64,000 nucleotides of DNA from Allopusillimonas ginsengisoli (GCF_004153455.1 NZ_SDQE01000005.1:155693-219692), one strand, 5' to 3'. Shown: positions 28,382-40,625, counted from the stretch's first letter. Made by a program: numbers and translations. The notes: generated by a model from the sequence alone, not told the origin.

Positions 28382-31069
28382 ATGCGCACTGAAACAGCCC
28401 CGACCATCACTCGCCTCGATTACAAGCCTTATCCTTACCGGCTTCCAGCCGTCGAACTGCTCTTCGATCTGGATCCGGCCCAAACGACGGTACGCGCCAC
28501 ACTGCAGTTCGAGCGGGCAGGAAGCCAGGGCGACGCCTTGATTCTGAATGGCGAAGACCTGGAGCTCCTGAGCCTGGTCCTTGACGGCAAGCCACTCAGT
28601 TCAGATGAGTATGAGCTTGCAGACAGCACACTGACCCTGTACCCGGAGCAAGCCCGCTTTACGCTGGAGATCACCAGTCTTTGCAGACCCGCGGACAATT
28701 CCTCGCTCATGGGGCTTTATGTGTCAGGCGATCAACTGTTCACGCAGTGCGAAGCCGAAGGCTTTCGTCGCATCACGTGGTTTCCGGATCGTCCCGATGT
28801 CATGGCTCGCTATCGCGTACATCTGCGGGCCGACAAGAAGCGCTACCCCCTGCTCCTTTCCAATGGCAATCTCGTGGCCCAGCAAGACCTGTCCGAGGGA
28901 CGCCACGAGGCAATCTGGGAAGACCCTCATCTCAAGCCAAGTTATCTGTTCGCGCTGGTCGCAGGCGATTTCGAATGTCGCGAGCACACGCTCACCACGC
29001 GCAGTGGCCGTTCAGCCCTGTTGCAGGTCTACAGCGACCGGGGTTCGGGCGCCAAGACCGCCTGGGCGCTGGATTGCCTGGCCCGCTCAGTGCGCTGGGA
29101 CGAGCAGCGTTTTGGCCTGGCGCTGGACCTGGACCGATTCATGGTGGTCGCGGCTCGCGACTTCAATATGGGCGCGATGGAAAACAAGGGCCTCAATATC
29201 TTCAATTCCGCCTATGTATTGGCGGACAAGGACACGGCCACCGATGCGGCCTACCGCGCCATTGAGGCGGTCATCGGCCACGAATACTTCCATAACTGGA
29301 CCGGCAATCGCGTGACCTGCCGGGATTGGTTTCAGCTGTCCCTGAAAGAAGGGCTTACCGTGTTTCGGGACCAGGAATTCTCGGCAGATATGTTGGCCCA
29401 AGGATTGGAAGGTACCGAGGCGGTCAGCGCGCGCGCCGTCAAGCGCATTGACGATGTCACCACCTTGCGCATCGCGCAGTTTCCGGAAGACGCTGGCCCG
29501 ATGGCGCACCCGATTCGCCCTGAGAGCTATCAGGAGATCGGCAATTTTTATACCGCGACGGTGTACGAAAAAGGCGCCGAAGTCGTCCGCATGCAACATA
29601 CCTTGCTGGGCGAAGCGGGCTTCCGGGCGGGCCTTGACGAGTATTTTCGCCGGCACGATGGTCAAGCAGTAACTTGCGACGACTTCGTCAGTGCAATGGA
29701 GTCGGTGTACAGTCAGCGGAACCCGGGTAAAGACCTGCAAGTGTTCAGGCGCTGGTACAACCAGGCAGGAACGCCGCGCGTCACGGTCACCCTGTCCTGG
29801 AACCAGGCAACACAGACCTGCTCAATCACGCTACGCCAGCGCTGCGCCCCCGCCGGTATCGAAAAACTCCAGGATCCTCCGGTCGCCAAACCACCGCTGC
29901 ACATCCCGTTTGCCCTGGGCTTGCTGGGCCGCGACGGGCGCTCGCTTGCGCTTTCTCACGAAGGCAAAAGCGCCGAGACTGTGTTGCTGGAGCTTACCGA
30001 GGCACAGCAGACGTGGACATTCGAAAATATCCCTGAAGCGCCGGTGCCCTCTCTGCTGCGCAACTTCTCAGCCCCCGTCATGGTGGAATTTGACCGCCCT
30101 GATGCCGATCTGGCCCTGCTGGCGCAACACGACACAGACCCGTTCGCCCGCTGGGAGGCGGGCCGTGAGCTGGCTTCGCGCCAGTTGCTCAAAATGGTGA
30201 GCGCGGGCGCCAGCCAATCGACCGTCGATCCCCTGTTCATCGACACCTGGCGCAGCCTACTGCAGGACGACAACATTACCGATGCCTACAAGGCACGCGT
30301 ACTTAGCCTGCCGAGCGAGAAGGAGTTGCTCGAAAAAACCGAGCCGCTGGATCCGCTTGGCGCCGTGCGGGCCTGCCGGGAACTGCGTGGTGCGCTGGGC
30401 AAGCAGTTGGCTCCGTTGTGGCAGAAAACCTACCAATCTACGCTGGCCCAGGCTGGCTCGGAATACAGTCCTGATCCCGTGTCGGCGGGCAAACGCGCAC
30501 TCAAGAACCTTGCACTGTCCTATCTGATGGCGGGCGGAGCGGAATTCGGGCGCCTGGCCAGAGAGCAGTATTATGGCGCCGGCAACATGACCGATCGAAT
30601 GGGCGCATTGTCCGCATTGATGCACTACAGCGCCGAAAGCGAACGTGCAGCAGCCCTGGAACACTTCTATCAGCAATGGCAGCAAGATCCGCTGGTCATG
30701 GACAAATGGTTTTCGCTGCAGGCCACGGCGCCGGACGCTACGGTGGAAACCATGCGCTCCCTGATGCTGCATCCGGCGTTTTCGCTTCGCAATCCCAATC
30801 GCGCGCGTGCGCTCATTTTTCAGTTCTGCATGAACAACCTCCAGGGGATACACAATGTACAGGGCTACGATTTCTGGGCGGACCAGGTATTGGCCCTGAA
30901 CAGTCTGAATCCCGAGGTCGCCGCGCGCCTGGCACGCGCCTTCGACAATTGGGCGCGTTTTGCGGAACCCCAGCGCAGCGGCATGCGTGCTGCGCTGGAG
31001 CAGGTTCAGCAACACCCCGAGCTGTCACGCAATGTCGCCGAAATCATTTCCAAAGCCTTGAAAATATAA
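28382..31069 (+). CDS. pepN: aminopeptidase N
   Basis: M1-family zinc aminopeptidase that removes N-terminal residues from peptides in the cytosol. With the start at ATG 28382 ([20 protein letters not shown]) it has 895 residues. The exopeptidase motif GAMENKG is at 264-270 and the zinc site HEYFH-18-E is formed by H300, H304 and E323. A start eight codons upstream is also possible. It is followed 14 bases later by fbp. Confidence 0.95.
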   Translation: MRTETAPTITRLDYKPYPYRLPAVELLFDLDPAQTTVRATLQFERAGSQGDALILNGEDLELLSLVLDGKPLSSDEYELADSTLTLYPEQARFTLEITSLCRPADNSSLMGLYVSGDQLFTQCEAEGFRRITWFPDRPDVMARYRVHLRADKKRYPLLLSNGNLVAQQDLSEGRHEAIWEDPHLKPSYLFALVAGDFECREHTLTTRSGRSALLQVYSDRGSGAKTAWALDCLARSVRWDEQRFGLALDLDRFMVVAARDFNMGAMENKGLNIFNSAYVLADKDTATDAAYRAIEAVIGHEYFHNWTGNRVTCRDWFQLSLKEGLTVFRDQEFSADMLAQGLEGTEAVSARAVKRIDDVTTLRIAQFPEDAGPMAHPIRPESYQEIGNFYTATVYEKGAEVVRMQHTLLGEAGFRAGLDEYFRRHDGQAVTCDDFVSAMESVYSQRNPGKDLQVFRRWYNQAGTPRVTVTLSWNQATQTCSITLRQRCAPAGIEKLQDPPVAKPPLHIPFALGLLGRDGRSLALSHEGKSAETVLLELTEAQQTWTFENIPEAPVPSLLRNFSAPVMVEFDRPDADLALLAQHDTDPFARWEAGRELASRQLLKMVSAGASQSTVDPLFIDTWRSLLQDDNITDAYKARVLSLPSEKELLEKTEPLDPLGAVRACRELRGALGKQLAPLWQKTYQSTLAQAGSEYSPDPVSAGKRALKNLALSYLMAGGAEFGRLAREQYYGAGNMTDRMGALSALMHYSAESERAAALEHFYQQWQQDPLVMDKWFSLQATAPDATVETMRSLMLHPAFSLRNPNRARALIFQFCMNNLQGIHNVQGYDFWADQVLALNSLNPEVAARLARAFDNWARFAEPQRSGMRAALEQVQQHPELSRNVAEIISKALKI

Positions 31070-31083
31070 TTGACGGAGCATTC

Positions 31084-32094
31084 ATGTCACGCAAAACCCT
31101 GACCCAGTATCTGGTCGAACAACAGCGAAAAAAGCAGGCGGTCTCAGCCGAAGTACGCCTGCTGATCGAAACCGTGGCGCGCGCCTGCAAGGCCATTAGC
31201 CACGCCGTGAGCAAAGGTGCGCTGGGCGGCGTGCTTGGCAGCCTGGGCACAGAAAACGTGCAGGGTGAAGTGCAGAAGAAGCTGGATGTCATGTCCAATG
31301 AAATTCTGCTGGAAGCCAATGAGTGGGGCGGCCATCTTGCCGCCATGGCCTCCGAGGAAATGGAAACCATCCACCTGATTCCCAACCGCTACCCCAAGGG
31401 CGAATACCTGTTGCTGTTCGATCCCCTGGACGGTTCTTCGAATATCGACGTCAACGTATCCATTGGTACTATTTTTTCGGTGCTGCAGGCGCCGCATCAT
31501 ACGTCCGGGCAGGATGTGGATGAGCAGGATTTCCTGCAGCCCGGCTCGCGTCAGGTGGCCGCCGGCTACGCCGTCTACGGACCGCAAACAACGCTGGTGC
31601 TCACGGTGGGCACGGGCGTGGTGTCCTTTACCCTGGACAAGGAAATGGGCTCGTGGCTGCTGACAGGCGAAGACCTCAACATTCCCGAGCAGACGTCGGA
31701 ATTCGCCATCAATATGTCCAACATGCGCCACTGGGAAGCGCCGGTCAAGCGGTATATCGACGACTGTCTGGCCGGCAAGGAAGGCTCGTTGGGCAAGGAT
31801 TACAACATGCGCTGGATCGCGTCCATGGTGGCCGATGTGCATCGCATTCTGACGCGTGGCGGCCTATTCATGTACCCACGTGACAACCGCGCTTCGGGCA
31901 AAAAGGGAAAACTGCGGTTAATGTACGAAGCCAACCCCATGAGTTTCATCATCGAACAGGCGGGCGGCGCTGCCATAGACGGAAACCAGCGCATTCTGGA
32001 CATTCAGCCCGAAGCGCTGCACCAGCGCGTGGGCGTTGTATTGGGATCCAAGGAAGAAGTCGAGCGCGTCAGGCGCTATCACGAAGAAGGCTGA
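31084..32094 (+). CDS. fbp: fructose-1,6-bisphosphatase class I
   Basis: Removes the 1-phosphate of fructose 1,6-bisphosphate, the committed gluconeogenic step; needed for growth on the organic acids this organism seems to use. 336 residues from ATG 31084 with a GGAG site. The metal-binding motif [19 protein letters not shown] and the sugar-phosphate region KYRYP-like MYPRDN and [10 protein letters not shown] are present. It ends just before a long perfect hairpin. Confidence 0.96.
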   Translation: MSRKTLTQYLVEQQRKKQAVSAEVRLLIETVARACKAISHAVSKGALGGVLGSLGTENVQGEVQKKLDVMSNEILLEANEWGGHLAAMASEEMETIHLIPNRYPKGEYLLLFDPLDGSSNIDVNVSIGTIFSVLQAPHHTSGQDVDEQDFLQPGSRQVAAGYAVYGPQTTLVLTVGTGVVSFTLDKEMGSWLLTGEDLNIPEQTSEFAINMSNMRHWEAPVKRYIDDCLAGKEGSLGKDYNMRWIASMVADVHRILTRGGLFMYPRDNRASGKKGKLRLMYEANPMSFIIEQAGGAAIDGNQRILDIQPEALHQRVGVVLGSKEEVERVRRYHEEG

Positions 32095-32095
32095 C

Positions 32096-32129
32096 GCAAA
32101 ACCGGGATGTATGTACATCCCGGTTTTGC
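32096..32129. terminator. perfect 16-bp hairpin terminating fbp
   Basis: GCAAAACCGGGATGTA and its exact reverse complement face each other across two bases. The A-run and T-run inside the arms make it work as a terminator in both directions, for fbp (plus) and the quinone oxidoreductase gene (minus, ends at 32187). Confidence 0.85.
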
Positions 32130-32186
32130 TATGGCTGCACGCAGGAACGCGCTACCGCTCCCCCCTGCGCGCGCCTTCAGAAAGGC

Positions 32187-33173
32187 TTACTCCAGCGTAA
32201 GGATGGTCGCGCCCGTGGTCTTGCGGGCGGCCAGCGCCTCCTGGGCCGCACCGGCATCTTCCAGCGCAAAGCGCTGTCCAATGGCGATACGGATTTTCTT
32301 TTTGGTTACTAGCCCAAAGAGCTCATCGGACGCGGATTGCATTTTTTCGTGGGTGGTGACATGGTCCCCCAGCTTGGGCCGCGTCACGAACAACGAACCC
32401 TTGGCGGCCAGCACCCCCAGATTGACCCCTTCGACGGGACCAGACGCGTTGCCAAAGCTGACCATCAGGCCGCGAGGCTCAAGACAGTCGAGCGACGTGC
32501 TCCAGGTATCCTTGCCCACGCCATCGTAGACCACAGGCACTTTACGCCCATCGGTCAATTCGAGCACACGCTCGGCAACATTCTCGCGCGAGTAGTCGAT
32601 GACCTCCCAGGCGCCATTGGCCTTGGCAAGCGCCGCCTTCTCGGGGGTGGACACCGTGCCGATGAGCTTGACGCCCAGTGCCCTGGCCCATTGGCAGGCA
32701 ATCAGGCCCACCCCGCCGGCCGCCGCGTGAAACAATATGGTTTCACCGCCCTGCAGCCGGTATGTCTGGCGAAAAAGATACTGCACCGTCAGGCCCTTGA
32801 GCATCAGGGCCGCGGCGTCCTCGAAACTGACACCGCGTGGAATCTTGACCACACGTTCAGCAGGCACGTTATGCGCTTCGGCATAGGCGCCGATGGGGCT
32901 TTGGCCATATGCCACGCGGTCGCCGACCTTCAAGTGCCTGACGTTTTCTCCAACCGCCTCGACGATACCCGAGGCTTCGAATCCCAGCCCATGCGGCAAC
33001 GGATGCGGATATAGGCCAGTGCGGAAGTAGATATCGATAAAATTAAGGCCAACCGCTTTTTGGCGTATAGTTACTTCGTTTTTCTGTGGGGCGGGTACGT
33101 CTATCGTTGCCAGTTTAAGGACATCCGGACCGCCATGCTGTTCGATGCGTATTGCTTTGACCTGGGTTTCCAA
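32187..33173 (-). CDS. qor: NADPH:quinone oxidoreductase, zinc-independent MDR family
   Basis: A 328-residue cytosolic one-electron or two-electron quinone reductase of the QOR branch. It begins METQVKAIRIEQHGGPDVLK from a TTG at 33173, chosen because AAGGAG sits six bases upstream; the frame opens at 33227. NADPH-binding fold LFHAAAGGVGLIACQWARAL and family stretch VGLNFIDIYFRTGLYP are clear, and the zinc ligands of alcohol dehydrogenases are absent. Confidence 0.9.
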   Translation of the reverse strand: METQVKAIRIEQHGGPDVLKLATIDVPAPQKNEVTIRQKAVGLNFIDIYFRTGLYPHPLPHGLGFEASGIVEAVGENVRHLKVGDRVAYGQSPIGAYAEAHNVPAERVVKIPRGVSFEDAAALMLKGLTVQYLFRQTYRLQGGETILFHAAAGGVGLIACQWARALGVKLIGTVSTPEKAALAKANGAWEVIDYSRENVAERVLELTDGRKVPVVYDGVGKDTWSTSLDCLEPRGLMVSFGNASGPVEGVNLGVLAAKGSLFVTRPKLGDHVTTHEKMQSASDELFGLVTKKKIRIAIGQRFALEDAGAAQEALAARKTTGATILTLE

Positions 33174-33268
33174 AAGAAGCTCCTTGCATAAGTGTCGCGC
33201 TGCCGTTTTTTTGCGCTGCTCAGTCACGCGCTAGTTTAAATCCATATCGCGACTCTGTACCTGAAAAC

Positions 33269-34132
33269 ATGAATCGTCAACGGGCGCTTTTTGCGATTCA
33301 TATCGCAGCCGTATTATTTGGCCTGACCGGCATCTTCGGCAAGCTCATACAGGGCGACCCGATGGCCATCACCGCGGGGCGCGCCGGTTTCGCCGTGCTT
33401 GCGCTCTACGGGGTGCTGCGCTTTCGCAACAGTTCTCCTTTTCGAAACCTCAACCGCCATAACCTGCTCCTGCTTTTTATGGCCAGCATCATGCTGGCCG
33501 TGCACTGGGCCACATTTTTCCTGTCGGTGAAAATCGCAGGCGTGGCCATTGCCACATTGGGTTTTGCCAGCTTTCCCGCCTTCATTACCCTGTGCGAATA
33601 TTTTGTGTTCAAAGCAAAAATAAACCGCACAGAATGGGCCATTCTTGCCATCGTGACGGCAGGCCTGATTCTGGTCACGCCATCATTCGATTTTCGTGAC
33701 GACGCCACCATCGGCCTGGCCTGGGCCATCGTATCCGGTCTGACCTTTGCCCTGTTCACGCTGATCAACCGCCGGGCGGCAGCCAAACTGCCCGCCCAGC
33801 AGGTCGCGTGCTGGGAAAACCTGTTTGTGCTGGCGCTGACCCTGCCTTTTGGCTGGTCATCCCTGGGCGGGTTTGGCACCATAGACTGGATATGGCTGGC
33901 CATGCTCGGCGTTCTCTGCACGGCCTTGTCGCACTATTTGATGGTGGCCAGCCTGATGGTACTGGAAGCACGCAGCGCAGGCATTGTCATCGCCCTGGAG
34001 CCCGTATATGCCATTTTCTTTGCTGCAATCCTGTTTGCGCAATACCCTTCGATCAGGGCCTTGTTTGGCGGGGCGATGATGGTCGGTGCGATTGTGTGGT
34101 CCGGATTGCGGCAGGCGGACAAGTCCGCCTGA
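33269..34132 (+). CDS. EamA/DMT-superfamily transporter
   Basis: A 287-residue inner-membrane protein with ten hydrophobic helices in two EamA repeats, the layout of drug/metabolite transporters such as RhaT/YdcZ relatives. The first helix opens FAIHIAAVLFGLTGIFGKLI and the second repeat ends ALEPVYAIFFAAILFAQYPS, the usual EamA finish. Substrate unknown; amino acids or their analogues are common for this group. It is divergent from qor. Confidence 0.85.
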   Translation: MNRQRALFAIHIAAVLFGLTGIFGKLIQGDPMAITAGRAGFAVLALYGVLRFRNSSPFRNLNRHNLLLLFMASIMLAVHWATFFLSVKIAGVAIATLGFASFPAFITLCEYFVFKAKINRTEWAILAIVTAGLILVTPSFDFRDDATIGLAWAIVSGLTFALFTLINRRAAAKLPAQQVACWENLFVLALTLPFGWSSLGGFGTIDWIWLAMLGVLCTALSHYLMVASLMVLEARSAGIVIALEPVYAIFFAAILFAQYPSIRALFGGAMMVGAIVWSGLRQADKSA

Positions 34133-34252
34133 TGCCCGGCGCGGTGACCGGCGACGCGGCAAAAAACCGTGTTGCCATTTGCAGGCCCCCCGCCGTGCAG
34201 AAACCGCTGCGCGCCTCAAGGCGGCAGCGTCACCCGCGGCTTGGCTGCCCGC

Positions 34253-35323
34253 TCAGCCAGCCTTGGCCACGAGCTCGGCGATCGCCTTGCCGATTTCCTG
34301 CGTCGTCGCCTTGCCGCCCATGTCGGGCGTACGCGGACCTTCTGCCAGCACAGTCTCAATAGCCGTCATCACGTCGGCGCTGGCCTGGGGGTAGCCCAGG
34401 AAATCCAGCATCAGCGCGCCACTCCATATCTGGCCGATGGGGTTGGCAATGTTTTTGCCGTAGATATCGGGCGCGGATCCATGTACCGGCTCGAACAGCG
34501 ACGGAAAAAGGCGATCCGGATTCAAATTGGCCGACGGAGCGATCCCGATCGTGCCTGTGCAGGCCGGGCCAAGATCGGACAGGATGTCGCCAAAAAGATT
34601 GGAGGCGACCACCACATCGAACCAGTCAGGGTGTTGCACAAAGTGCGCGCACAGGATGTCGATATGGTATTTATCCCAGCGCACATCCGGGTACTGGGTA
34701 GCAATATCCGCAACACGCTCATCCCACCACGGCATCGAGATCGAAATGCCGTTTGACTTGGTGGCGGCCGTCACATGCCTGCCTCGTTTTTCTGCCAGCT
34801 CAAAGGCAAACTTGAGCACGCGGTCTGCACCGACCCGCGTAAACACGCTTTCCTGGATGACGACCTCGCGCTGCGTGCCTGCAAACAGGCGCCCGCCGCT
34901 ATTGGAGTATTCGCCTTCGGTATTTTCACGAACAATGTAAAAATCGATATCTCCCGGCTTTCGCCCCACCAGTGGCGAAGGGATGCCAGGCATCAGGCGC
35001 ACCGGACGCAGATTGATGTACTGGTCGAACTCGCGGCGAAACTTGAACAGCGACTCCCAGAGCGCCACATGATCCGGCACGGTTTCAGGCCAGCCGATGG
35101 CGCCAAAGAAAATGGCTTCCTGATCCATCAACCGGGATTTCCAGTCTTCGGGCATCATGCGGCCATGTTTGGCATAGTAGTCGCAGCTCCAGTCCAGCTC
35201 CAGCCAGTCGAACCGGATGCCGCGCCGTGCCGCCACCGCCTCCAACACTCGCACGCCCTCGGGCATGACCTCCTTGCCTATGCCGTCTCCGGCCATGACT
35301 GCTATCTTGTGAGTCTTTGACAC
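34253..35323 (-). CDS. tartrate dehydrogenase / D-malate dehydrogenase (decarboxylating)
   Basis: A 356-residue member of the isocitrate/isopropylmalate dehydrogenase family. NAD-dependent oxidative decarboxylation of D-malate, or oxidation of tartrate, is the expected activity. Diagnostic pieces are AGDGIGKEVMPEG, the substrate loop FDQYINLRPVRLMPG (three-residue pattern of the TtuC/DmlA branch), DFYIVRENTEGEYS, and SNLFGDILSDLGPA with the metal-binding Asp residues. TtuC and DmlA cannot be separated by eye. It is flanked by unrelated genes. Confidence 0.88.
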   Translation of the reverse strand: MSKTHKIAVMAGDGIGKEVMPEGVRVLEAVAARRGIRFDWLELDWSCDYYAKHGRMMPEDWKSRLMDQEAIFFGAIGWPETVPDHVALWESLFKFRREFDQYINLRPVRLMPGIPSPLVGRKPGDIDFYIVRENTEGEYSNSGGRLFAGTQREVVIQESVFTRVGADRVLKFAFELAEKRGRHVTAATKSNGISISMPWWDERVADIATQYPDVRWDKYHIDILCAHFVQHPDWFDVVVASNLFGDILSDLGPACTGTIGIAPSANLNPDRLFPSLFEPVHGSAPDIYGKNIANPIGQIWSGALMLDFLGYPQASADVMTAIETVLAEGPRTPDMGGKATTQEIGKAIAELVAKAG

Positions 35324-35373
35324 CTCAGCCCCTGTGTGATTGTTAAATATAAAATTGATGGCGCAGACCTAGC

Positions 35374-36894
35374 CTAGCGACGGCTACGCTTGCCCACTAA
35401 CGAACCCAGCACGCCGCGCACCAGTTGGGTTGCTGTGCTGCGGATGGCGCTCTTGACCGCGGACTGCACCACACCTTCGCGCCGCCCTCCCCGTGGCCCT
35501 ACGGATCCAAACAGGAAATCGTTGACCGTACCCAAGAGACCGCCGTCCCCGTCACTTTGCTGTGCCGGGCTCGACGATCTGGCGCCGCCGGCAGCCTGAT
35601 CCGCCTCAGCGCCGGCCGCTGCACGCGCGGCAAGCACCTCGTAGGCAGATTCGCGGTCCACGACCTGCTCATATTTGCCGCCTAGCGTCGACGCAGCGCG
35701 GATGGCGCGGCGCTCGCTGTCTGTGGCAGGCCCAATCCGACTGCCTGGCGCCAGCATCCACACGCGTTCGGTGGGCGCCGGGCTACCCTTGGCATCCAGC
35801 AGGGAAACCAGCGCCTCGCCCACGCCAAGCTCCGTAATGGCTGCGGCAACATCCAGGCCGGGGTTGGGCCGCATGGTTTCCGCGGAAGTGCGCACCGCCT
35901 TTTGATCGCGCGGCGTGAAGGCACGCAAGGCGTGCTGAACCCGATTGCCCAATTGCCCGAGCACGACATCGGGGATATCCAAAGGATTCTGCGTCACAAA
36001 ATAAACCCCTACGCCCTTGGAACGCACGAGCCGCACAACCTGCTCGATTTTCTCCAGCAACGCTTTGGGGGCGTCATTGAACAGCAAATGCGCTTCATCG
36101 AAGAAAAACACCAGCTTTGGCTTATCCGGATCGCCTACCTCCGGCAATTTTTCGTAAATATCGGCCAGCAGCCACAGGAGAAAGACGGCATAGAGGCGAG
36201 GCGACTGCATGAGCTTGTCGGCAGCCAGAATGTTGACCATGCCATGCCCTTTGGCATCGATCCGGATCAAATCGAAGATATCGAGCATCGGTTCGCCAAA
36301 AAAATGCTCCGCGCCCTGGCTTTCCAGCCGCAGCAGGCTGCGCTGTATGGCGCCGATGGAGGCAGAGGAGACGTTCCCGTACCGCGTGCGCAGTTCGGAG
36401 GCGCGGTCTGCAACGTTCTGCAACATGGCGCGCAGATCCTTGATATCCAGAAGCAGTTGGCCTTCGTCGTCGGCAACCTTGAAAACCAGGCTGAGCACGC
36501 CCTCCTGGGTATCATTCAACTCCAGCATGCGCCCGAGCAGCAACGGGCCCATATCCGAAACCGTTGCGCGTACCGGGTGGCCCTGCTCGCCGAAGACGTC
36601 CCATAAGGTGACGGGACATGCGCCGGGCACAGGCTCGGGAAGCCCCAGGCGCGAGAGTCGCTCGGCCAGCTTGGGCGTGATGTCGCCCGCCTGGGAGATG
36701 CCGGTAAGGTCGCCCTTGACGTCGGCCATGAAGACAGGCGTGCCCATGCGGGAGAATGCCTCAGCCATGACCTGCAGGGTAACGGTTTTGCCCGTGCCGG
36801 TCGCGCCGGTGATACACCCATGCCGGTTGGCGCGCTGGGGCAGCAGGAAGGCCTGCGCCTGATTATTCTGTGCAAGGAGAACGGGATCAGCCAT
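35374..36894 (-). CDS. HerA-like P-loop ATPase, DUF853 (YjgR) family
   Basis: About 506 residues from ATG 36894 ([20 protein letters not shown]), with GGAAG upstream; the frame opens at 36933. Walker A is GATGTGKT (residues 30-37) and Walker [13 protein letters not shown]; a [17 protein letters not shown] sensor segment follows. This is the HerA/FtsK-like DUF853 family. The C-terminus is Arg/Ser/Gly-rich and basic ([17 protein letters not shown]). A role in DNA handling is suspected from the fold, but the function is not established. Confidence 0.85.
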   Translation of the reverse strand: MADPVLLAQNNQAQAFLLPQRANRHGCITGATGTGKTVTLQVMAEAFSRMGTPVFMADVKGDLTGISQAGDITPKLAERLSRLGLPEPVPGACPVTLWDVFGEQGHPVRATVSDMGPLLLGRMLELNDTQEGVLSLVFKVADDEGQLLLDIKDLRAMLQNVADRASELRTRYGNVSSASIGAIQRSLLRLESQGAEHFFGEPMLDIFDLIRIDAKGHGMVNILAADKLMQSPRLYAVFLLWLLADIYEKLPEVGDPDKPKLVFFFDEAHLLFNDAPKALLEKIEQVVRLVRSKGVGVYFVTQNPLDIPDVVLGQLGNRVQHALRAFTPRDQKAVRTSAETMRPNPGLDVAAAITELGVGEALVSLLDAKGSPAPTERVWMLAPGSRIGPATDSERRAIRAASTLGGKYEQVVDRESAYEVLAARAAAGAEADQAAGGARSSSPAQQSDGDGGLLGTVNDFLFGSVGPRGGRREGVVQSAVKSAIRSTATQLVRGVLGSLVGKRSRR

Positions 36895-37016
36895 ATTTTT
36901 CATCTTCCGCGAGAGGGCCCAGGGGAAGCCCAAGTGTAATTCGATGCCAGTATCCGTGCACGGGTTAAAATGCGGACCTAGACTCTCTCTTAACTGAATT
37001 CATTGCATCTAAGGTT

Positions 37017-37757
37017 ATGGCCGGACACAGTAAATGGGCGAATATCCAGCACCGTAAGGGTCGCCAAGACGCCAAGCGCGGCAAGCTCTGGACAAAAATC
37101 ATACGCGAAATCACCGTGGCAGCCCGCGCCGGTGGGCCCGATCCAGACGCCAATCCCCGCCTGCGCATGGCGTGGGACAAGGCGACCGCCGCCAATATGC
37201 CCAAAGACAACATCCAGCGCGCCATTCAGCGCGGCGCAGGCGGCGCTGACGGCGCCAATTACGAAGAAATCCGCTACGAAGGCTATGGCGTCGGCGGCGC
37301 AGCCGTTGTCGTCGACTGCATGACGGATAATCGTACCCGTACTGTCGCCGAGGTACGTCACGCCTTTACCAAGCACGGCGGCAACCTGGGCCAGGAAGGC
37401 TCCGTCGCTTTCATGTTCAAGCATTGCGGGCAGTTCGTGTTTGCGCCGGGCACCTCCGAAGAACAGGTCCTCGAAGTCGCGCTGGAGGCCGGCGCCGAAG
37501 ATGTCCAGACTGACGAAGAAGGCGTGATAGAAGTCACCAGCGCGCCTACAGACTACGCAGCCGTCAAGACAGCATTCGAGGCGGCGGGCCTGATCCCCGA
37601 AGTGCAAGCCCTGACCATGAAGCCACAGAACGAAACAGAACTGTCCCTCGATGACGCGGCAACGATGCAAAAGATGCTGGAAGTATTGGAAAGCCTGGAC
37701 GACGTCCAGGAGGTATACACTACCGCCGTTTTCGACGAGGCCGACGAGCCCAACTGA
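37017..37757 (+). CDS. yebC: YebC/PmpR family transcriptional regulator
   Basis: A 246-residue cytosolic protein with the universal N-terminus [20 protein letters not shown] and three-domain YebC architecture ([20 protein letters not shown], later [14 protein letters not shown]). Some members act as DNA-binding regulators; others help ribosomes at polyproline stretches, so the name regulator may be only part of the story. First gene of a plus-strand housekeeping run, 77 bases before purD. Confidence 0.95.
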   Translation: MAGHSKWANIQHRKGRQDAKRGKLWTKIIREITVAARAGGPDPDANPRLRMAWDKATAANMPKDNIQRAIQRGAGGADGANYEEIRYEGYGVGGAAVVVDCMTDNRTRTVAEVRHAFTKHGGNLGQEGSVAFMFKHCGQFVFAPGTSEEQVLEVALEAGAEDVQTDEEGVIEVTSAPTDYAAVKTAFEAAGLIPEVQALTMKPQNETELSLDDAATMQKMLEVLESLDDVQEVYTTAVFDEADEPN

Positions 37758-37834
37758 ACAAACACGGCACACGCCATGGCAGCCACGCCACCCATGAAAA
37801 CTCCCTTTCGCCCCAGGGCAAGAACAAGCAAGCT

Positions 37835-39112
37835 ATGAAACTACTGGTAATCGGCGGCGGAGGCCGCGAACATGCCCTGGCCTGGCGCCTGGCGCGCGCT
37901 CCCCGCGTACAAACGGTCTTCGTGGCCCCAGGCAATGGTGGCACCGCCACCGCGCAGAACATACAGAACGTGAGTCTCTCCACCAACGAGGAACTCGTTG
38001 CCTTTGCGCAAAAAGAAAAGATCGCCTTCACAGTGGTCGGTCCGGAAGCCCCCCTCGCTGCCGGGGTGGTCGATGCCTTTCGCGCCGCCGGCCTGAAGAT
38101 ATTTGGCCCCACCCAGGCGGCAGCTCAACTTGAAAGCTCCAAGGATTACGCCAAGGCCTTCATGGTGCGGCACAACATCCCTACGGCGGCCTACCAAACC
38201 TTCACCGACCCCGCCGAGGCACGCGCCTATATCGCCGCCCAGGGCGCACCCATCGTCGTCAAGGCGGACGGTCTGGCTGCGGGCAAGGGCGTGGTCGTGG
38301 CGGCCACGGTCCAAGAAGCGCAGCAGGCCGTCGACCAAATGCTGGGAGACGGATCCTTCGGCGCTGCCGGCGCGCGGGTCGTCATCGAAGAGTGCCTGCA
38401 GGGCGAAGAGGCTTCTTTCATTGTCATGTGCGACGGACGCAATGTGCTGGCCCTGGCCACCAGTCAGGACCATAAACGCCTGAAAGACGGCGACCAGGGC
38501 CCCAACACGGGCGGCATGGGCGCTTACTCTCCGGCGCCGGTCATTACGCCCGCACTGCACAATCGCATCATGCGCGAAGTCATCCAGCCCACGATGGCAG
38601 GCATGGCGCGCGATGGCTTGCCCTATACCGGTTTTCTCTATGCAGGACTGATGATAGGGGATGGTCCCGACGCCACGCGCCCGCTCAAGGTGCTCGAGTT
38701 CAATTGCCGCATGGGTGATCCTGAAACCCAGCCCATCATGATGCGTATCAAGAGCGACCTCACCAAGGTGTTCGAACTGGCCGTCGCGGGACGCCTGGAC
38801 GAGGCCGACATCGAATGGGACCGCCGCTGCGCCCTGGGTGTCGTGGTTGCCGCCAAGGACTACCCGGCCCAGCCCCGCACCGGCGATATCATTGACTGCC
38901 TGCCGCAGGACACCGACGATTGCGTTGTATTCCATGCCGGCACCAAGCTGGACAACGGCGTACTCAAAACCACCGGTGGCCGTGTGCTGTGCGTCACCGT
39001 CCTGGCAGACTCGGTCAAGCGCGCGCAGGCCGCGGCCTACGGCGCCATTGCACAAACCCATTTCGATGGCCAGCAGTATCGCAGCGATATCGGCTGGCGC
39101 GCAGTGCCATGA
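37835..39112 (+). CDS. purD: phosphoribosylamine-glycine ligase
   Basis: ATP-grasp enzyme of purine synthesis forming GAR from phosphoribosylamine and glycine. 425 residues starting [23 protein letters not shown]-grasp motifs [16 protein letters not shown] and [12 protein letters not shown] and the metal-binding [12 protein letters not shown] are intact. Its stop overlaps the hemF start by four bases (ATGA). Confidence 0.97.
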   Translation: MKLLVIGGGGREHALAWRLARAPRVQTVFVAPGNGGTATAQNIQNVSLSTNEELVAFAQKEKIAFTVVGPEAPLAAGVVDAFRAAGLKIFGPTQAAAQLESSKDYAKAFMVRHNIPTAAYQTFTDPAEARAYIAAQGAPIVVKADGLAAGKGVVVAATVQEAQQAVDQMLGDGSFGAAGARVVIEECLQGEEASFIVMCDGRNVLALATSQDHKRLKDGDQGPNTGGMGAYSPAPVITPALHNRIMREVIQPTMAGMARDGLPYTGFLYAGLMIGDGPDATRPLKVLEFNCRMGDPETQPIMMRIKSDLTKVFELAVAGRLDEADIEWDRRCALGVVVAAKDYPAQPRTGDIIDCLPQDTDDCVVFHAGTKLDNGVLKTTGGRVLCVTVLADSVKRAQAAAYGAIAQTHFDGQQYRSDIGWRAVP

Positions 39113-40011
39113 CACTTCCCATTTCAACTGTTCACGATTATTTTCTGGACCTGCAGTCACGCATCGTCGACGCGCTGGAAAAGGCTGACGGCAGCCGTTT
39201 TGAGGCTGAGCAATGGACGCGCGAAGAAGGCGGCGGCGGCTTGTCCCGCTACCTCGAAGGCGGCCCGCTGCTGGAACGGGCTGGCGTGTTGTTCAGCCAC
39301 GTTCGGGGCAAAACCCTTCCTCCGTCGGCCAGTGCCCACCGCAAGGAACTGTCGGGCCGGTCCTGGGAAGCCATGGGCGTATCGCTGGTGCTGCACCCGC
39401 GCAACCCCTATATACCCACCGTGCACATGAACGTACGGCTATTCGTCGCCCACGCTCCCGACAACGGCGAAGACGTGTTCTGGTTTGGCGGCGGGTTGGA
39501 TCTCACCCCGTACTATCCGTTCGAAGAGGATGCCCGGCACTTTCATCAGGTGTGTCACGACGCCGTGGCACCCTTCGGCAACGACCGGTATCCGCGCTAC
39601 AAAAAATGGTGCGACGAGTACTTCTTCCTGAAGCATCGCAACGAAACGCGTGGTGTCGGCGGCTTGTTCTTCGATGATCTGAACGAAGACGGCTTTGATC
39701 CGTCCTTTGCGCTTGTCCAGTCTGTCGGCAACAGTTTTCTGGATGCCTATATGCCCATTGTCGAAAAGCGACGCATGATGGACTACGGTGAAACGCAACG
39801 CAATTTCCAGGCATATCGCCGCGGACGCTATGTCGAGTTCAATCTCGTCTTCGACCGGGGAACCCTGTTCGGCCTGCAATCTGGCGGCCGAACGGAGTCC
39901 ATTTTGCTGTCCATGCCGCCCATGGCCAGTTGGCGCTATAGCTGGACACCCGCGCCGGGTACCCCTGAAGCCAGCCTGTCGAACTACCTCAAGCCGCGAG
40001 ACTGGCTGTGA
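39109..40011 (+). CDS. hemF: oxygen-dependent coproporphyrinogen III oxidase
   Basis: Converts coproporphyrinogen III to protoporphyrinogen IX using O2 in heme synthesis, consistent with an aerobic lifestyle and the c- and b-type cytochromes nearby. 300 residues from ATG 39109. Conserved stretches are [44 protein letters not shown] and [20 protein letters not shown]. Overlaps purD before it and nadD after it. Confidence 0.97.
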   Translation: MTLPISTVHDYFLDLQSRIVDALEKADGSRFEAEQWTREEGGGGLSRYLEGGPLLERAGVLFSHVRGKTLPPSASAHRKELSGRSWEAMGVSLVLHPRNPYIPTVHMNVRLFVAHAPDNGEDVFWFGGGLDLTPYYPFEEDARHFHQVCHDAVAPFGNDRYPRYKKWCDEYFFLKHRNETRGVGGLFFDDLNEDGFDPSFALVQSVGNSFLDAYMPIVEKRRMMDYGETQRNFQAYRRGRYVEFNLVFDRGTLFGLQSGGRTESILLSMPPMASWRYSWTPAPGTPEASLSNYLKPRDWL

Positions 40012-40604
40012 AAATGGGTTTGCTGGGCGGCAGCTTCGACCCCGTGCATCTGGCTCATATCGCGCTGGGTCGCACGGCGGCGGAGACATTGGGCCTGGAT
40101 GAAGTACAACTGATTCCCGCAGCCAACCCCTGGCAACGCCCGCCGCTCGCCGCCACCGCCGAACACCGACTGGCCATGCTGGAAATCGCCACGCGAAATG
40201 ATCCAGTGATGCGAATCAATCCCATAGAGCTGGATCGCGGCGGCAAGACCTTTACCGCGGATACCCTCAGGCAATTACCGGCAGGCCCCGAGTACTTTTG
40301 GATACTCGGTGCGGATCAGTTAAGCAATTTCTGCTCCTGGCACCAGTGGCAGGATATCGCCCGTCTTGCCTGGCTGGTGGTGGCGCAGCGCCCTGGTACC
40401 GCCCTGTCTGTCCCCAAGCCTCTGGACAACTGGCTGCGCGAACTGGCGCGCCCGCTCCAAACACTGCCTTTCGAGCCCATGGACATCTCATCCACCCAGA
40501 TACGCGAGCGACTGGCCAGCGGGCTTCCCACGAAAGGGCTTCTTGATGTTGCAGTCACGCAATATATCCGGGAAAATCGGCTGTACGGATCTCCAGCGGC
40601 CTGA
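40008..40604 (+). CDS. nadD: nicotinate-nucleotide adenylyltransferase
   Basis: Makes nicotinate adenine dinucleotide from NaMN and ATP in NAD synthesis. The nucleotidyltransferase signature [12 protein letters not shown] opens the protein and [12 protein letters not shown] closes the active site. The start is either the GTG at 40008, overlapping the hemF stop (GTGA), or the ATG at 40014; both keep the motif. 198 residues at most. Confidence 0.95.
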   Translation: MKMGLLGGSFDPVHLAHIALGRTAAETLGLDEVQLIPAANPWQRPPLAATAEHRLAMLEIATRNDPVMRINPIELDRGGKTFTADTLRQLPAGPEYFWILGADQLSNFCSWHQWQDIARLAWLVVAQRPGTALSVPKPLDNWLRELARPLQTLPFEPMDISSTQIRERLASGLPTKGLLDVAVTQYIRENRLYGSPAA

Positions 40605-40625
40605 AGGACACGGTATAGTCACTAC

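Noticed and set aside
37841..39160. 439-codon minus-strand frame
   Set aside because: Antisense shadow of purD, with no recognisable protein motif.
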